A stretch of DNA of 64,000 bases from Citrus sinensis (lineage: Eukaryota; Streptophyta; Magnoliopsida; Sapindales; Rutaceae), in the NCBI RefSeq assembly GCF_022201045.2, contig NC_068558.1, forward strand, positions 39,265,501 to 39,329,500, in the 5' to 3' direction. This document shows, one piece after another, positions 46,801 to 58,314 of this stretch. The position numbers and the translations under genes were made by a program. Numbering within the stretch: position 1 is the first letter of the stretch; the number at the start of each line of letters is the position of its first letter. The notes below the pieces were generated by a model. It made no database searches and was not told the origin of the DNA. It saw nothing but the letters and a program-made list of their open reading frames with translations.

Positions 46801-48488
46801 TATTTTGTTACACCCTATTCGTAGTATATTATGGACAAGTATAACCTTAAATTAAATAGAGTTTTGGATAAAGGTTCAAGATCACTAGTTCTACAAATAT
46901 TGAGCTCAAGGTCAAGGTAACAAATTTTCTTTCCCTCTCTAATCATGTGCTTGAATGGATATGCAAGATCATGAGATTTATATTTAAAATTATTCATCAA
47001 TTGGTATCAGAGCACCTTCTTTGCAGCCTTCCATTGTTCAAAACTAGGATTGCTCAAGTATCTCCCAAGTACTCCTACGGTGTGTACAATCCTGAGCATA
47101 CATCAAGCTCCCACAACTAATGGATACAGGACCGGCGGCATTTCAGCTCTATGTATATTATTACTTGTGCATTGAGACTTAGAAAATTTGTCACTTTTCT
47201 GGACCAAGTAAACAAACCTTATCACTCTTGATAAGATTCCCCCAGTTAAGAACTGAAGATTAAGAAACAAGTAGGATCCTGACACTGCTTGGATTATAAG
47301 TGGATAATGAGGCTTTAAGCGAGGGAACTCTGGCTTAAATTGTAAAACATTGTACTATTTGAGGTGAAACGATGGATGTTTCCCTTTTATATTGGATATT
47401 TGGCATTAGAGAGTCTGTTTGACTATTTTAGAGGACTTAAGGTGCAAGAACAACTTATGTTCATCCTTTTGTAAATTCTTTCCTTTCAGTTTTCTTCATT
47501 TACCTTTTCAAAATCTTTCTTAGTAAGGACGGGTCTCATATAGAACAAGGAGGTTAATTACCAGTTCTATAATACTGCTAAATTCATCCTGTGTCTGTAC
47601 TTATACACTTCATTCTTTGAGTGCTTTATAACATTGATATTGGAATAGGTGCTTATGTTTCATCCTGTCTATTCTATAAATTTTATTTAGACAAGAAGTT
47701 GTACTGCTGGACAATGAGATCACATTCAATGAGGCCATTATTGAAGAAAGAGAGCAGGGGATCAAAGAAATTCAGGAACAAATTAGTGAGGTAAATGAGA
47801 TTTTCAAAGATTTAGCCGTGTTGGTTCATGAGCAAGGAGTAATGATTGGTGAGCTTTCTGTCCTGTATATCAATCAATTAATTTCTGAATTTCCTTTCTT
47901 CTTGCTTAAAAATGTTGTATCGACTCTAGCATTGATGTCAAGCATGCTGTTCTTTCAGATGACATTAGTTCTAACATTGAGAGCTCCCATGCTTCGACTG
48001 CACAAGCTACCACCCAACTTGCGAAGGCATCTAAAATACAGAAATCTAGTTCATCTCTGGTAAAGTTTGATCAATGAACCATTTTCTTCCTTTCTTCTGA
48101 TCACGATTCACGTGTTGAGATAATGTGAACATGCCTGAAACTATATCTCAACCTTAGCTTTTAGGTTACGAGTGTTGTACTTTACGATGACAAAGATAAT
48201 TAATGGGTCTGTGTGGGAAATTGGGGTGATAGATGATGGCGTAGGAATTCCAGCAAATAAATAATTTATCATTTGTCAATATTTCTCGGCAGAACTGTTT
48301 TAAGGACAACTTTTGTTCATCTTTTTTGTAGACTGCCCTTTTATGATAACATATTTATAGATTGTTCTTTGGTTCATCCTTCTGGCAAAGGAATCTGATG
48401 AAACAATTTTTTTTTCCTGCAGAGTTGTTTGCTATTGGTGATTTTTGGAATCATTTTGCTTATTGTCATCATTCTCATTGTGGCTTGA
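40817..48488 (+). CDS. Qa-SNARE syntaxin of the SYP21/SYP22/SYP23 group (vacuolar/prevacuolar)
   Basis: Seven exons: 40817-41037, 41684-41777, 42353-42492, 44059-44133, 47691-47848, 47959-48059 and 48423-48488; together 855 bases, 284 residues, all junctions in phase. The product starts MSFQDLEAG, then has an Habc domain (ASGIFQIN-type [36 protein letters not shown]), a linker with TYAPFVP, the SNARE helix ([15 protein letters not shown] to QGVMIDDI; zero-layer Gln225) and a C-terminal anchor (residues about 264-284, [13 protein letters not shown]). This matches Arabidopsis SYP22/VAM3 nearly end to end. Such Qa-SNAREs drive fusion at the prevacuolar compartment and tonoplast. A Gln/Ser-rich insertion ([13 protein letters not shown]) near residue 25 is longer than in Arabidopsis. 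Intron 4 (44134-47690) is swollen by transposons. The neighbour upstream is BPA1-like. Confidence 0.93.
45252..45934 (+). mobile_element. MITE copy A (in SYP2 intron 4)
   Basis: The ends are GGCTGTGTTTGGTGCATGG and the complement of GTGTGCCAAACGCACCC. TTT lies on each side (45249-45251 and 45935-45937). AT-rich, no coding capacity. It is the inverted partner of copy B. The GGGTG-GTTTGG ends with a 3-bp duplication suggest the PIF/Harbinger (Tourist-like) group, but TTT is not the classical TWA site. Confidence 0.6.
45935..46178 (+). repeat. Short direct repeats between the two MITEs
   Basis: The unit GGTCAAATTTTAAGGAGTAA plus TTTTGATAGACTCATTTAT occurs four times with small changes, in blocks with and without TAATGTGTCTAATGTCAATT. 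It lies inside the candidate LTR. Confidence 0.75.
46179..46781 (-). mobile_element. MITE copy B, inverted relative to copy A
   Basis: The ends are GGGTGCGTTTGGCACACTG and the complement of CAACCAAACACACCC. ATA is on both sides (46176-46178 and 46782-46784). Over its whole length it matches the reverse complement of copy A (GTGCCAAACGCACCC against GGGTGCGTTTGGCAC, and the AT-rich core). Together A and B would pair into a stem of about 600 bases with a 244-base loop. Confidence 0.6.
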
Positions 48489-49456
48489 GGCCGATCAAGG
48501 CGTGGCCTCCTTCGGTGTTTCTGTGGTCGGATCACGGATGTATAATGTCCTTGTCGAACTATATTGTACATTTGGAAGAAAATATCAATATGCTAAAGTT
48601 CTTTTGTATATATATGACTCTTTATGAGGCTCTTGCGGCCAAATTTGTAAACAATTTCTTGTTCTTGCTATTGTTGTCAATGAATTCGAAAATTTCGGCA
48701 TCAGTTGCATTTATGGAGCTCAGTTGTTATTGTCCCACTTAAAGAAGACCTTATTAAATATTTTTACATTAGATAATTCGGATGTCGCGTACTCTTCATC
48801 GGTTCATCCGATCTATATTCGCCCTTCCTTATCGAGTTTAGCAATTAGTAATTAGGCTACATACGTTGCAAATTGCAAAATGTTATGATATCAAATCTCT
48901 TTCTCAAGGCGTTGTACATTGGTTGTTTAAAGTTGATTAGAGTCAAGATTGAGACTCCTAATATGAGTATGTTTAGATATAATGGTGATTAATGTGTATA
49001 AATATACCCCAATTCAAGTGGGTGAGTAATGTGTATAAATAAAAACATAGAAGTAAGATAAATCTCAATTATCCACTCTATCAATAGACACGAAATTTGC
49101 ACAGGACGCTTAGATTAGATAAATTCTTAAATTCTTAAATTTTAAATTTTGGGTACACACGTAGAAAACAGACCTTCAATAAATAAACAATTAATAAAAA
49201 TGTCGAAAGTGGTTCTTAATTGCCGTACTTGAAAAATCACAGCACAAATGATCATCTTATAAAATAGTTTCACGAGAGTCATCAGTCGGTCTGTTTGCTT
49301 AGCGACTAAGCACACAGAAGTCATAACAACGGCGTTAGTCAACACGGCGTCGCTTTTGGTCTCTTCGGCGGTTCGGCCATAAGCCTAAAAGAAGCATTAA
49401 GAGGCTAAGCGTGAGCAACAACAACGGTACAATTTTCTCAACTGCAGAAGCAAAGG
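48489..49456. other. SYP2 3' UTR and NERD-gene promoter
   Basis: Starts with the 3' UTR of the syntaxin gene and ends with the 5' UTR of the NERD gene. The GC content rises at 49320-49450. Frames at 48362-48742 partly overlap the last syntaxin exon in another frame and are shadows. Confidence 0.5.
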
Positions 49457-52400
49457 ATGTGGGTGCAGATTCTCTGCGGTCTCGTCATTTACAAAATCTG
49501 CAAGAAACTCTTCTACGACGACGACGTTTTGGACGTCGAAACATCCGACTCTAATGCCATATTCTCTGTTGCCGCCAGGTTCAATTTTTCACTTGTTAAT
49601 AAAATTCCATTTCTCTATGAAACGTGAAATTCAAAAGTTGTATCTTGTTTCTTTCGTATGATCATATTATTTGACTTTTTTTATTTTTAAAATTTTTATA
49701 AAATTTGTAGACTTGAGAAGCTTTATAAAGGAAAGGCATACGTGGGGCTTCGAATTCCTGATCCTGATACTGGTTCACGACAGAATATCGATATAGTTCT
49801 TATCACTAAAGGGTATATATTTCTTTCTTTCTTTTTTCCCGTCTTTATTTGTTTTGATTTATTAGATTGTTTCTGCTATTTGTTTTGCTGATAAAATATT
49901 TAACTTTTTGGCGGAATGAGCTTAATTTAACTATTTCCCCATATAGCGATGATTTGAATGACCTAAATACATTAGAACAGAAGAAATAATACTTGTCAGT
50001 AATTGTTAAAATGTGTTATCTCAGCGAGGCAGTGGTGATGTCTGTCAAGAATTTATCGGGATTTGTGACAGTAAACGCGGATGGCAGCTGGGTTTGTGAA
50101 GCTGTAGGTAGACACAGATCGGCTGTTCATCCTGATCCCGTAAGTCATACATATCTGTAATTATCACCGTAGGTTGTATGCTTCCCATAATATTACATGA
50201 TTGGTGGCTGGTTTGGAGCTTACCGCTATGAAAATAATGCATCGACTGTATATTGATGACATGTATATATATCTTATTTTATCCATATCTCCAATGTATG
50301 AATTTTGTGCTTTAGAGAGTACCACCATGTTACTAAATGATATTACAGTATCACCCTCCAGGAATCCACATGATTTTGTTTGTCGTTTCTTATCTCTCCG
50401 TAGTATACATCACTTTAGCTTTCTAGGAAACTGAAAGATTAAGAATTGGAAACAATAATATGTGTTCACTGCTGGGTTTGTCATTCATTCTTAATTATTT
50501 CTGTGAATGTCTGTGTTTCAGGTGGCAGAAGCTAAAAAGCAAGCTTCAATTCTTGAATCATATCTTGAACAAAGGGGGGTTGCTTTGCCGGAAGGATATT
50601 TGTCTTACAAAGTGATAATCCCCAATCCAAAATTTCGGTATGTTGTTACATCTTTGCAACTGTGATCCTAGGGATGCTGTATAGTTTATGGAACCAAGAT
50701 TGCAGAGCATTGATTTAGCTGATCTTACTTTAGTTGATGAATCCTTTTCTTTGCAATTAGTGCTTTTATGGTTTTGGTAAAATGTGTACTTGACTGTGTT
50801 CTACTGCCGTAAGTTTTAGTTTATGAGTAATTATTGCATGTTCTACCAATGATCAGTATGCGATATTTCTGCCAATGTGTTGCAATCCACAGGGACGGAG
50901 TTTTTAGGGTAGGAGTTTCTCAGTGATACTGCTGACCTGGACGATGATTATCCTGCATAATGTAATTATTGTACATCAAAATGCTTCTTATACTTGGTCT
51001 GAGAGATGCAAGAACAAGACAATTGAAAGAATTTTTTAGAAATGAAATTGGATAAATTTGGTCTCTAACTCACTAGATGTCTCTAAATTATATTTATATT
51101 CTGAGGGTTACATATTGTGGGTGGAGATATAGCTTATGAAATTTGGTTTTAATATTCAGGGTCATTAATGCAAGCTACTTCCCACCTGAGGTCATTAGTT
51201 ATGACCAATGGATGCTTATGAAGCCAGAGAACAAAAGTATGCTTTCTGGTTGGATTAAGGGTGCCTTTCGAGGTGGTAAAAAGGAGATGCAGGAATCTAT
51301 ACATCAGCAACTCAATTTCATTCTCAGCACAGCTCCTATTTGGGATAGGTTTGATTCTACCTTTGCCATAAATTTCTCAATGTTACCGTAGAAAGAAATG
51401 GTTGAGAGTGAAGAGAGAAATGAGAAATGGTATTTATGTTGATTTTAACCGTCTGCATATTATTATATTTTGTTTGCAATTATATCTGATATGGTGGATG
51501 ATGTGGATTCTAAAGAACACATCCAAAATGACTAGATAGTGAAATTTGACATCGAATATTCTTATTTTGTGTTTGCTCAACAATGGTATCGAGCAGATAA
51601 ATGATTGACATATATTTTAAGTTGTAGAAAATGTTACTAGTGTTGGTAACCTTGTCCAATACATTGGGATTATAATGATGTAAACTTTTATTTGTAGCAT
51701 ATGTTTTGTTTGTCTCTCTTATGTTCTCATATAAACATGTTTGGGTATTTTTCTCTGCCTCTTCATCTTTAAGAGCAAAGTTTAAAATGTGGGTGTACTG
51801 TGCAAGTCTCTTGTATGCACACTTGAAATCATAGGCTTTCAGTATGCTTAGATACTTTTTCCATTTTGTTATAAATGCATTTTGGTGCAGTGGAATGTAC
51901 TCTTTGATTGGGTCTTTTGCCTTTTGACTACATCTTGTTGGATGACTTTGAACTAAATTGAGATTGTTTGCTGGAACATTCTTTTCAAGCCTTAGAGTTG
52001 AAGTGCTTGAGCTAGCCCACTGTGATGGAAATTCTATTGGAGACCTGCTTACCTATATTAGAAATAAGCATATTTTTTATTTTTATTGACTTTGGTTACA
52101 TACTTACATTGTAGGATATTTGATTTTGATATCCTTATTTTGAATTAGGCTATCCTGGATTTCTTATATTATTTTGCATTAGGCTTAGATTAGGATTCTC
52201 TCTGTTTATCTTGTTCGTGTTTGAGCATATAAATACATTTAAGTATACTATTGAATAGTGAAAAGCACGATGACTTCCTTATTTGATCTTTCTATTCCCT
52301 GTATTTCTTTTCCTTTTTCTTCTCTCTCTAGTTTCTTTCTCCCTGTCCTACATCACACTGTCCCATCACTTGAGCTATACATCAGTGTAATTTTCTGATG

Positions 52401-54721
52401 ATTGATAATTGTTTAAGTTCTTCCCATCACTGATTTTATATGTTTGGACTGTTATCATTTAATAAAGAAGGAAACAAGTTCTTTACCATGTGCAGGTTGG
52501 AGGTTAAGGGCAATAAATATGTTCTCGGTGAATTTCTGGAATTTAAAGGGAAGCAAGAAGATATCCAGGCCTTGAGATATATCAAAAGATCGAAAGTTAG
52601 TCGTCTGGTTGTCCAAAAGACAAGTATGTTTGGATTAGGTAAGCAGTAAGGGCATTCTTTTTCTTTTTTTTCTTTTTGGTTGATATTTTGTTTGATTATT
52701 TGAAAATAAACCCTGATAGATAAGAAATTAGGAACTTTGGATTTTAAGACTGTAAACTTCATCCATTTATACCAATTCCAGGGCATGCATATATGTATCA
52801 TGACAGAGCTTTAGTCCTGGTTATGACTATGCTAGTTAGGGGTGGCAAACAGCGGGCCTGGGCCGGGCTTTTTTCAAGCCCAGGTCCAGGCCCACTGTCA
52901 GTTAAGCGTGCGGGCCTGGGCCAGACTTGGGCTTTATTTATTTATTTTAAAAATTTTAAATTATTGTAAATTTGAAATAAATTAATGATCAACAAGTTAT
53001 TGCAATCATAGATAAATGATAGAAAATGAATATTTCAAATTAAAATAATAGATAAAGCAAATAAAAGCTTATAACTTTAATTTTCTTTAAATACTGGATT
53101 TTCTAATTCAAACGCTTTCTTAATTAATTGACATAAAAGAGAAAATTTAGTATCATAATTTTAGTTTTTTTGAATCATAATTGATTTATAAGTTAATAAT
53201 TTAATTTTTTTTTTTTAAATTACTTTTCAATTTTAATTATATTATTCTAATTTATAAAATTATCTTTTAAAAAAAGTAGTGGCCCTGGGCTTTGTCCGGG
53301 CTTTTTTTTCTTGGGCCCTTGTCTAGGCCCTCGTGTGAGGGCCGGCCCAAGCTTTTTTGCCACCCCTTATGCTAGTCCAGATCAAAAAGAACATCTGTAA
53401 TCTAGAAGATGTAGTTATGAGGACTGAGTCCATTAGTGTTATCTCATTACTGTTACAGGGATTTTCTACAATTTCTCCCTTGAACCTCTTGCTCCAGTGT
53501 TGATTACCCCCTGTACTTCCAATAAAACAATATAACCTTGAACTTTGACTTGGTCAAAATTGTCCCTTGTTTTGATGAATTTCATTAGGTTTATTTGATT
53601 GTTGCTGCTATCAAATTTCATGACATAGGCTTCCTACTATAAATGAATTTAAGATTCATCTAATTTCTAGATTTATCAACGCTCCAACTGAATGTGTCAT
53701 TGAATCATCAAGCAAGCCCTAATGTGAATGTAACTTAATTGGAAGTACCATATGCCACAAAGTTTCCTGTACATTGCTTTTAGATTTTTCTTCATTCATA
53801 TGAAAATGGGAAGGATCCTCCCGTTGTCTTTGTAGGGTTTAGTTCAGTCTTTTATAGAGCTGTTAGGAGGCTTTCAATTCAGGTTTTTTTCATAACCCAG
53901 ATAGAATCTTTTTGAAGCTTTTTTTTTTTTGTACTAATTTGTGAATTCCTGGTGTTTTTCTGGTATTCATGGACTAACTTGTTCACCTTTTGTAGATCTT
54001 CCTGTCTATTAGTTGAATTTATTTTTTCTTTTTGTCCGAAAAAATTCCATACTTGTTCTTTTCAATTACTTTGTGCCATTCAGTGAGGATATGAAGGCAA
54101 TTGTGAATTGTCATGTCATAGTTGCAGCAGATGGAAATAGAAAAATAAGATAAAGATTAACAGTAAAGCATATGGATTAGAGTCAGACTGGTCTTTCTTT
54201 GCATGTGAAAGCTGGGTGGCAAGGATATTATATTAATTGCATGCCAAAAAATCTGCTTTTAAGAATGATACTAACAGTTATGTAGGATTGTTGCTTCTGG
54301 TGCACGGATTATGGATATTGATTTAACTGTGGTTTATAGGGTAGATTTGTTTTGAGCTACCTTTCTCAGATAACTGCCTGAAAAATGACCGGCTGAGTTG
54401 CTGTCATTGAGCCAGCAGACCTCCTTTAGTTAAAAGACTACTACGCAACACATAAAGCCACTCAACCCTATAAGTTGAACATATTATGGTTTTTTGTCCC
54501 CTTATTTTTGGATATTCAATTAACTGTTCATGGCAAATGCAGCTCCTTCAAGACTCCAAGTGTTGTACTCATCTCGAGACTATCGAAGTGAAGGTGCAGC
54601 TTCTGAGTGGAACGAAGTAACTGTGAGATCAAGTACTGAAGTTTTATTTCAGCCAGCGAATTCTACCAAGGTCCGAAAGTTCAAGCTATCTTCGGTTACC
54701 TCAATGTCGTTGAGTGCCTAA
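49457..54721 (+). CDS. NERD-domain (nuclease-related) protein
   Basis: Seven exons: 49457-49578, 49711-49812, 50025-50139, 50522-50637, 51160-51348, 52496-52638 and 54543-54721, summing to 966 bases (321 residues), all in phase. The N-terminus (WVQILCGLVIYKI) may be a membrane segment or signal anchor. Residues about 45-150 fit the NERD fold: KLYKGKAYVGLRIP, then NIDIVLITKG (Asp68) and VVMSVKNLSGFV (Ser81-Val-Lys83), then KQASILESYLEQRG. In bacterial NERD proteins the Lys motif is E-x-K; here Glu is Ser, which argues against simple nuclease activity. The C-terminus (residues 240-321) has no domain I know. Function not established in plants as far as I know. Intron 6 (52639-54542) contains a hAT MITE. 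Confidence 0.85.
52837..53368. mobile_element. hAT MITE with perfect 8-bp duplication, in NERD intron 6
   Basis: The ends are TAGGGGTGGCAAAC and the complement of TTTGCCACCCCTT. The flanking duplication ATGCTAGT is exact (52829-52836 and 53369-53376). Subterminal GGGCCTGGGCCGGGC-type words occur at both ends. The core is AT-rich and non-coding. A textbook non-autonomous hAT insertion. Confidence 0.9.
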
Positions 54722-55669
54722 AATATGCCATGCCAAATGTTTGAATTTTATAAATGCTTTAATTACAAATTTACAGTTTACAAAAGGTTGTTGTCCATTT
54801 GTCACCTTTGAACTCCAAATCCTTCAGTGTTTTATGTTAGGCATGTTGTGGTTGTACATATTTTTATTTTAGATAAGTGAGCTTGAGTCCACTTAACATC
54901 AAAACGGAGAATTAGAAAATTGTATCTTGGTATGTTTTGAAGAAGAGCATTTGAGTCCTTGCATGAGAATGCAAATATTTCCAGTATTTATATGGAGAAT
55001 TTGTAAGTATCATTAGTAAGTTATAGGATCAATTTTCATTTACCAGTAGATATGCTGACATACTTCAATTTGTCTCCAAATTATTGAAAATTATTTAAAT
55101 CAGAGATTGCGTTATGAAGTTCTTCACCAAACTTTTTGTCTTCTTAACAGTAAAATGAGGTTGGTTTAAGACAGTCAAAACATGACAAATAGAAGTTAAC
55201 CTGTACTTTCAAAATGCGGGTGTCAGAGATTCGAGGTGGCCCTCAAGGGGCATAGCTGAGCTGCCATCAAATGAGCCTAAATTCGTTGTGCTGGGCTTTT
55301 TAAACAAAGATTAATTCAAGCTATGCGCAAAATGCATATCTTGCAATTTTGTAGTCTCGCGTGTAATAATATTTAATCATTCAGTTGACGATGATGATAA
55401 CCTTTCTTATAAAACACGGGTTTATGATACAATTCTTAAACTTTCAGAAGTTTGCGAAGAATTTCAACAGGCACTCACAAATTTCTTAAATTTCAGGTTT
55501 TTTTTTTTTATTGAATTTATTTATTTCGAAAGATCAAAGAAGCTTAACCCTTAATATAAGAGCTTGTGCTTTTAACATTTGAAACAATAAGAGCTTAATT
55601 TGTGTAAAAACATACACAAGAAAAGAACTTAAATATTTAAACAAAATTATAAATTACATAATTGCCATA
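54722..55669. other. Convergent 3' region between NERD and SNL6-like genes
   Basis: The two genes end toward each other, so both 3' UTRs fall here. No other feature seen. Confidence 0.45.
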
Positions 55670-57902
55670 TTAGTCCGCGGAGCAATCATCTTGAAACTCG
55701 CCATCAAAATTTACCATCAGTTTGTTCAGCTTCTTGTTGCTTACTCTCTGTGGGTGCACTCTTGTATCCTCAAAACTGCAGCAAAAATTACAAATAATTA
55801 AGCAATATTACTTACCTATAAATAAATTAACATAATGACACATAAAATGATGCAATTTACAATCAAGCATTTATGGTATTGCACTCGAACTATTAAGTCA
55901 TGTCACATCTCTTATACTGATATGAGAGGTTTTAAATTTAAATTCCGATAACCAACATAGAAAAATAATTTATTTTACGATTATGTAATGTTTCGATGAC
56001 ATCAAAAATCTCAAGAGTCATCATATCTAATATGAGAATATATGATAATAACCTTAGCGGAGGAGTTGAAGTGTCGGAGGGTGGCAATAGCATGCGGGCG
56101 AGCTTCATGGCGTCTTCGTTGCAGTTGATGACGTGGTTGAAGCAGAGATAACGACCGTACGATGAAACGTCTTCGAACACGCAAATGTGAGCATCAACGT
56201 AGAATCTCAGGTCCACCGAAGCCATCACACCATCTTCGTACATCTCGGCCGCTCCTTTTAGATACGGATTCGAGATCGTGACGTCTGGACCCATCACCAG
56301 CCCTCCGTTTATCGACACCATGCTTATTCCCCGGTCCATCGCTAGGGCCCACGCTGTCTTCTCCGCCAGCGTCTTTGACAAACCGTGCCATAACTGTTCG
56401 TTCATCAACAACCAGAAAAAAAAAATTATTAATTAATTAATTATATGCGCAGATTATTAGTGCTTATTAATTAATTAAATTAAAAACCTTGAATTTCTTG
56501 CACAAATTGACGTCACTCCAATTTCGCTCATCGAAGTCATGCGACGTCGGATTGTCGCGGTGGTTATTCCAGACGACGGCGGTTAGAGAAGACGTGAAGA
56601 CGACTTTGTCAACTGTATTTGTCTGTGCGCACGCTTCCAGCACGTTGTGAGCTGCCATTGTCTCTACTTCCGCCGTTAATTCCTGCTTTCAGGAAAGTCA
56701 AGTCACGTTTCATTATTAGTCATTTTATAATTCAATAATTTATTTATCGATAAAATTTTTATAATATAAAATGTCAAACTCGCAATAATAAATATTTAAA
56801 AAAAAAAAGAAGAAGAAGAAGAAGAAGAAGAGGAAAAGTCGTGTTACATCGTAGGTGGAGTGGTCGGAGGGAGGCTCAAAGGAGTAGAACAGACCGGAGC
56901 AACCCTTTAAAGCATTCACGAGGCTGTGGTAATCAAAGGGGTCTGCCTGGAAAACTTTCAATTTCTTCTCCTCGTTGTAATTAATTAACTCTTCTTCGAT
57001 ACACTGCAATTTTCCTGTTTTTTTTTTTTTTTTTTTTGGTTGAAAAATATCAAAACAAGATAAAATAAAATAAATATAAAAACAAGATAAGATAAAAAAT
57101 AAAATAAAATATTAGTTAATGATTGGAAATTGAATTACTTAAAGAAATAAAATAATGAAAAGAAGAAAACCAAGGCAATGTACGTGCGTGCGTGCGTCAA
57201 CCTCAAAACCACGTTCAGTTAACCTTTTGCAAAGTTGTGGACTTGTGATGCAATGCGTGATGCACAGACAGACACATCATAAAAGTAGAAGGCGATATCG
57301 TTTTGGATTCCATTCCCACGGAGTATTAGTCAAAATATAATCGATGATAAGGATTATTTTAAGCTAGTTGAGTTTTTGTTCACCGGTTAGAATTATTTTA
57401 AAATTTGTATTTTCTTATTTATTTTGTCTAACTCAATAAGAATTTTTATTCCAGAAAAATCACCTTTTTGTTTAATTACTTTTGAGTTAGCTGGCAGAAT
57501 TGAATGAATTAGCTGGACACGTGCGTGCACCAACAAAATGAAACAGCTCTAAAAACATTTTTTGCTGTTTATATATTTTTTTTTTTGGGGAAAATGTATT
57601 GCTATAATTACCAAAAAAAAAAAATCAAAAATTGAATTGAAGAAATGAAAATAATGAAGAAAAGAAGAAGAAGAAGAAGAAGAGAGAAAGAAATGAAGGA
57701 ATAAATTAATACCGTGGTTGTGGAGGGCAGCGTGGACGGTGTAGCCTCTAAGCAAGAGACGGCGGACGAGGGCGGAGGCAAAGTGGCCGGAGGCGTCCAT
57801 TACGCATACTGTCTTTGTTGCGTTTGAAGAATCATAACCGTCTCGATCAACTGCAATTTCTTCTTCAATACCGTCTGATGCGGATGATGCTGGTGGCGCC
57901 AT
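55670..57902 (-). CDS. Cinnamoyl-CoA-reductase-like protein, SNL6-type extended SDR
   Basis: Five exons on the minus strand: 57713-57902, 56848-57014, 56488-56682, 56053-56393 and 55670-55775; total 999 bases, 332 residues, all junctions in phase. The Rossmann start (residues 32-42) reads VCVMDASGHFA, where classical CCR/DFR enzymes have a TGxxGxxA loop. A Ser patch FTSSLTAVVW lies near residue 150. Where reductases have YxxxK the sequence has His187-GLS-Lys191 (LWHGLSKTLAEKTAW). Similar changes occur in the Arabidopsis/rice SNL6-like clade as I recall it, so they are probably clade features, not decay. The role in rice is linked to defence and lignin, but the substrate is unknown. The exon-2 acceptor used (AAACAG, exon from 57014) was chosen because it alone keeps the frame. 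A CT microsatellite sits upstream. Confidence 0.85.
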
Positions 57903-58277
57903 TTTTGGGAGGAGAGGGAGTTTTAAGTAATTTCCAATTAATTCAAGAAGGAGAAGGAAGAGGAGGGAGTAGATTTTATTTGTTGTTGTTGTTGTTGTTT
58001 GAAGAGAGGAGGGAGGGGGGGTTTGTACAGGTATTTATTGTTAAGAGAAAAGAGAAGTAAAGGTGATGAAGTGAGTTTAATAAATAAAAAATAAGAGATT
58101 ATTATATTAAATATTAATTAATTAATTAATTAATTAAAAAAGAGGGGTTGACTGGAGGAGCATTGAAAGTGTGTGTGTGGGTTAGCTTAGCTGAGCTGGG
58201 ATGATATGCAAATGTAGTTGGGATGGTGGTAGTTACGAGTCAGTTTGCCCCTTTCCAATTTCACAGACCAAACTACC

Positions 58278-58314
<37 letters not shown>

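Larger units (their letters stand above)
44618..47075. mobile_element. LTR-retrotransposon relic with inverted duplicated ends, in SYP2 intron 4
   Basis: TGGTATCAGAGC (47002-47013), the common tRNA-iMet primer-binding site, follows a CA end (46998-46999) by two bases. A candidate LTR start TGTATTT (45200) follows the purine tract AAGTGGGAGATTA. The region 45200-46999 would therefore be one LTR, interrupted by two MITEs. A second, inverted copy of LTR end + binding site + about 75 bases of leader lies at 44618-44860 (complement reads TTAGTATCAGAGC). There is no gag or pol. A tract and a binding site flanking the same LTR, plus an inverted partner, indicate a rearranged array, perhaps a TRIM-like element. 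Confidence 0.5.

Noticed and set aside
47818..48063. Frame at 47818-48063 as an independent gene
   Set aside because: It crosses syntaxin exons 5 and 6 and the intron between them, and reads exon 6 in the wrong frame.
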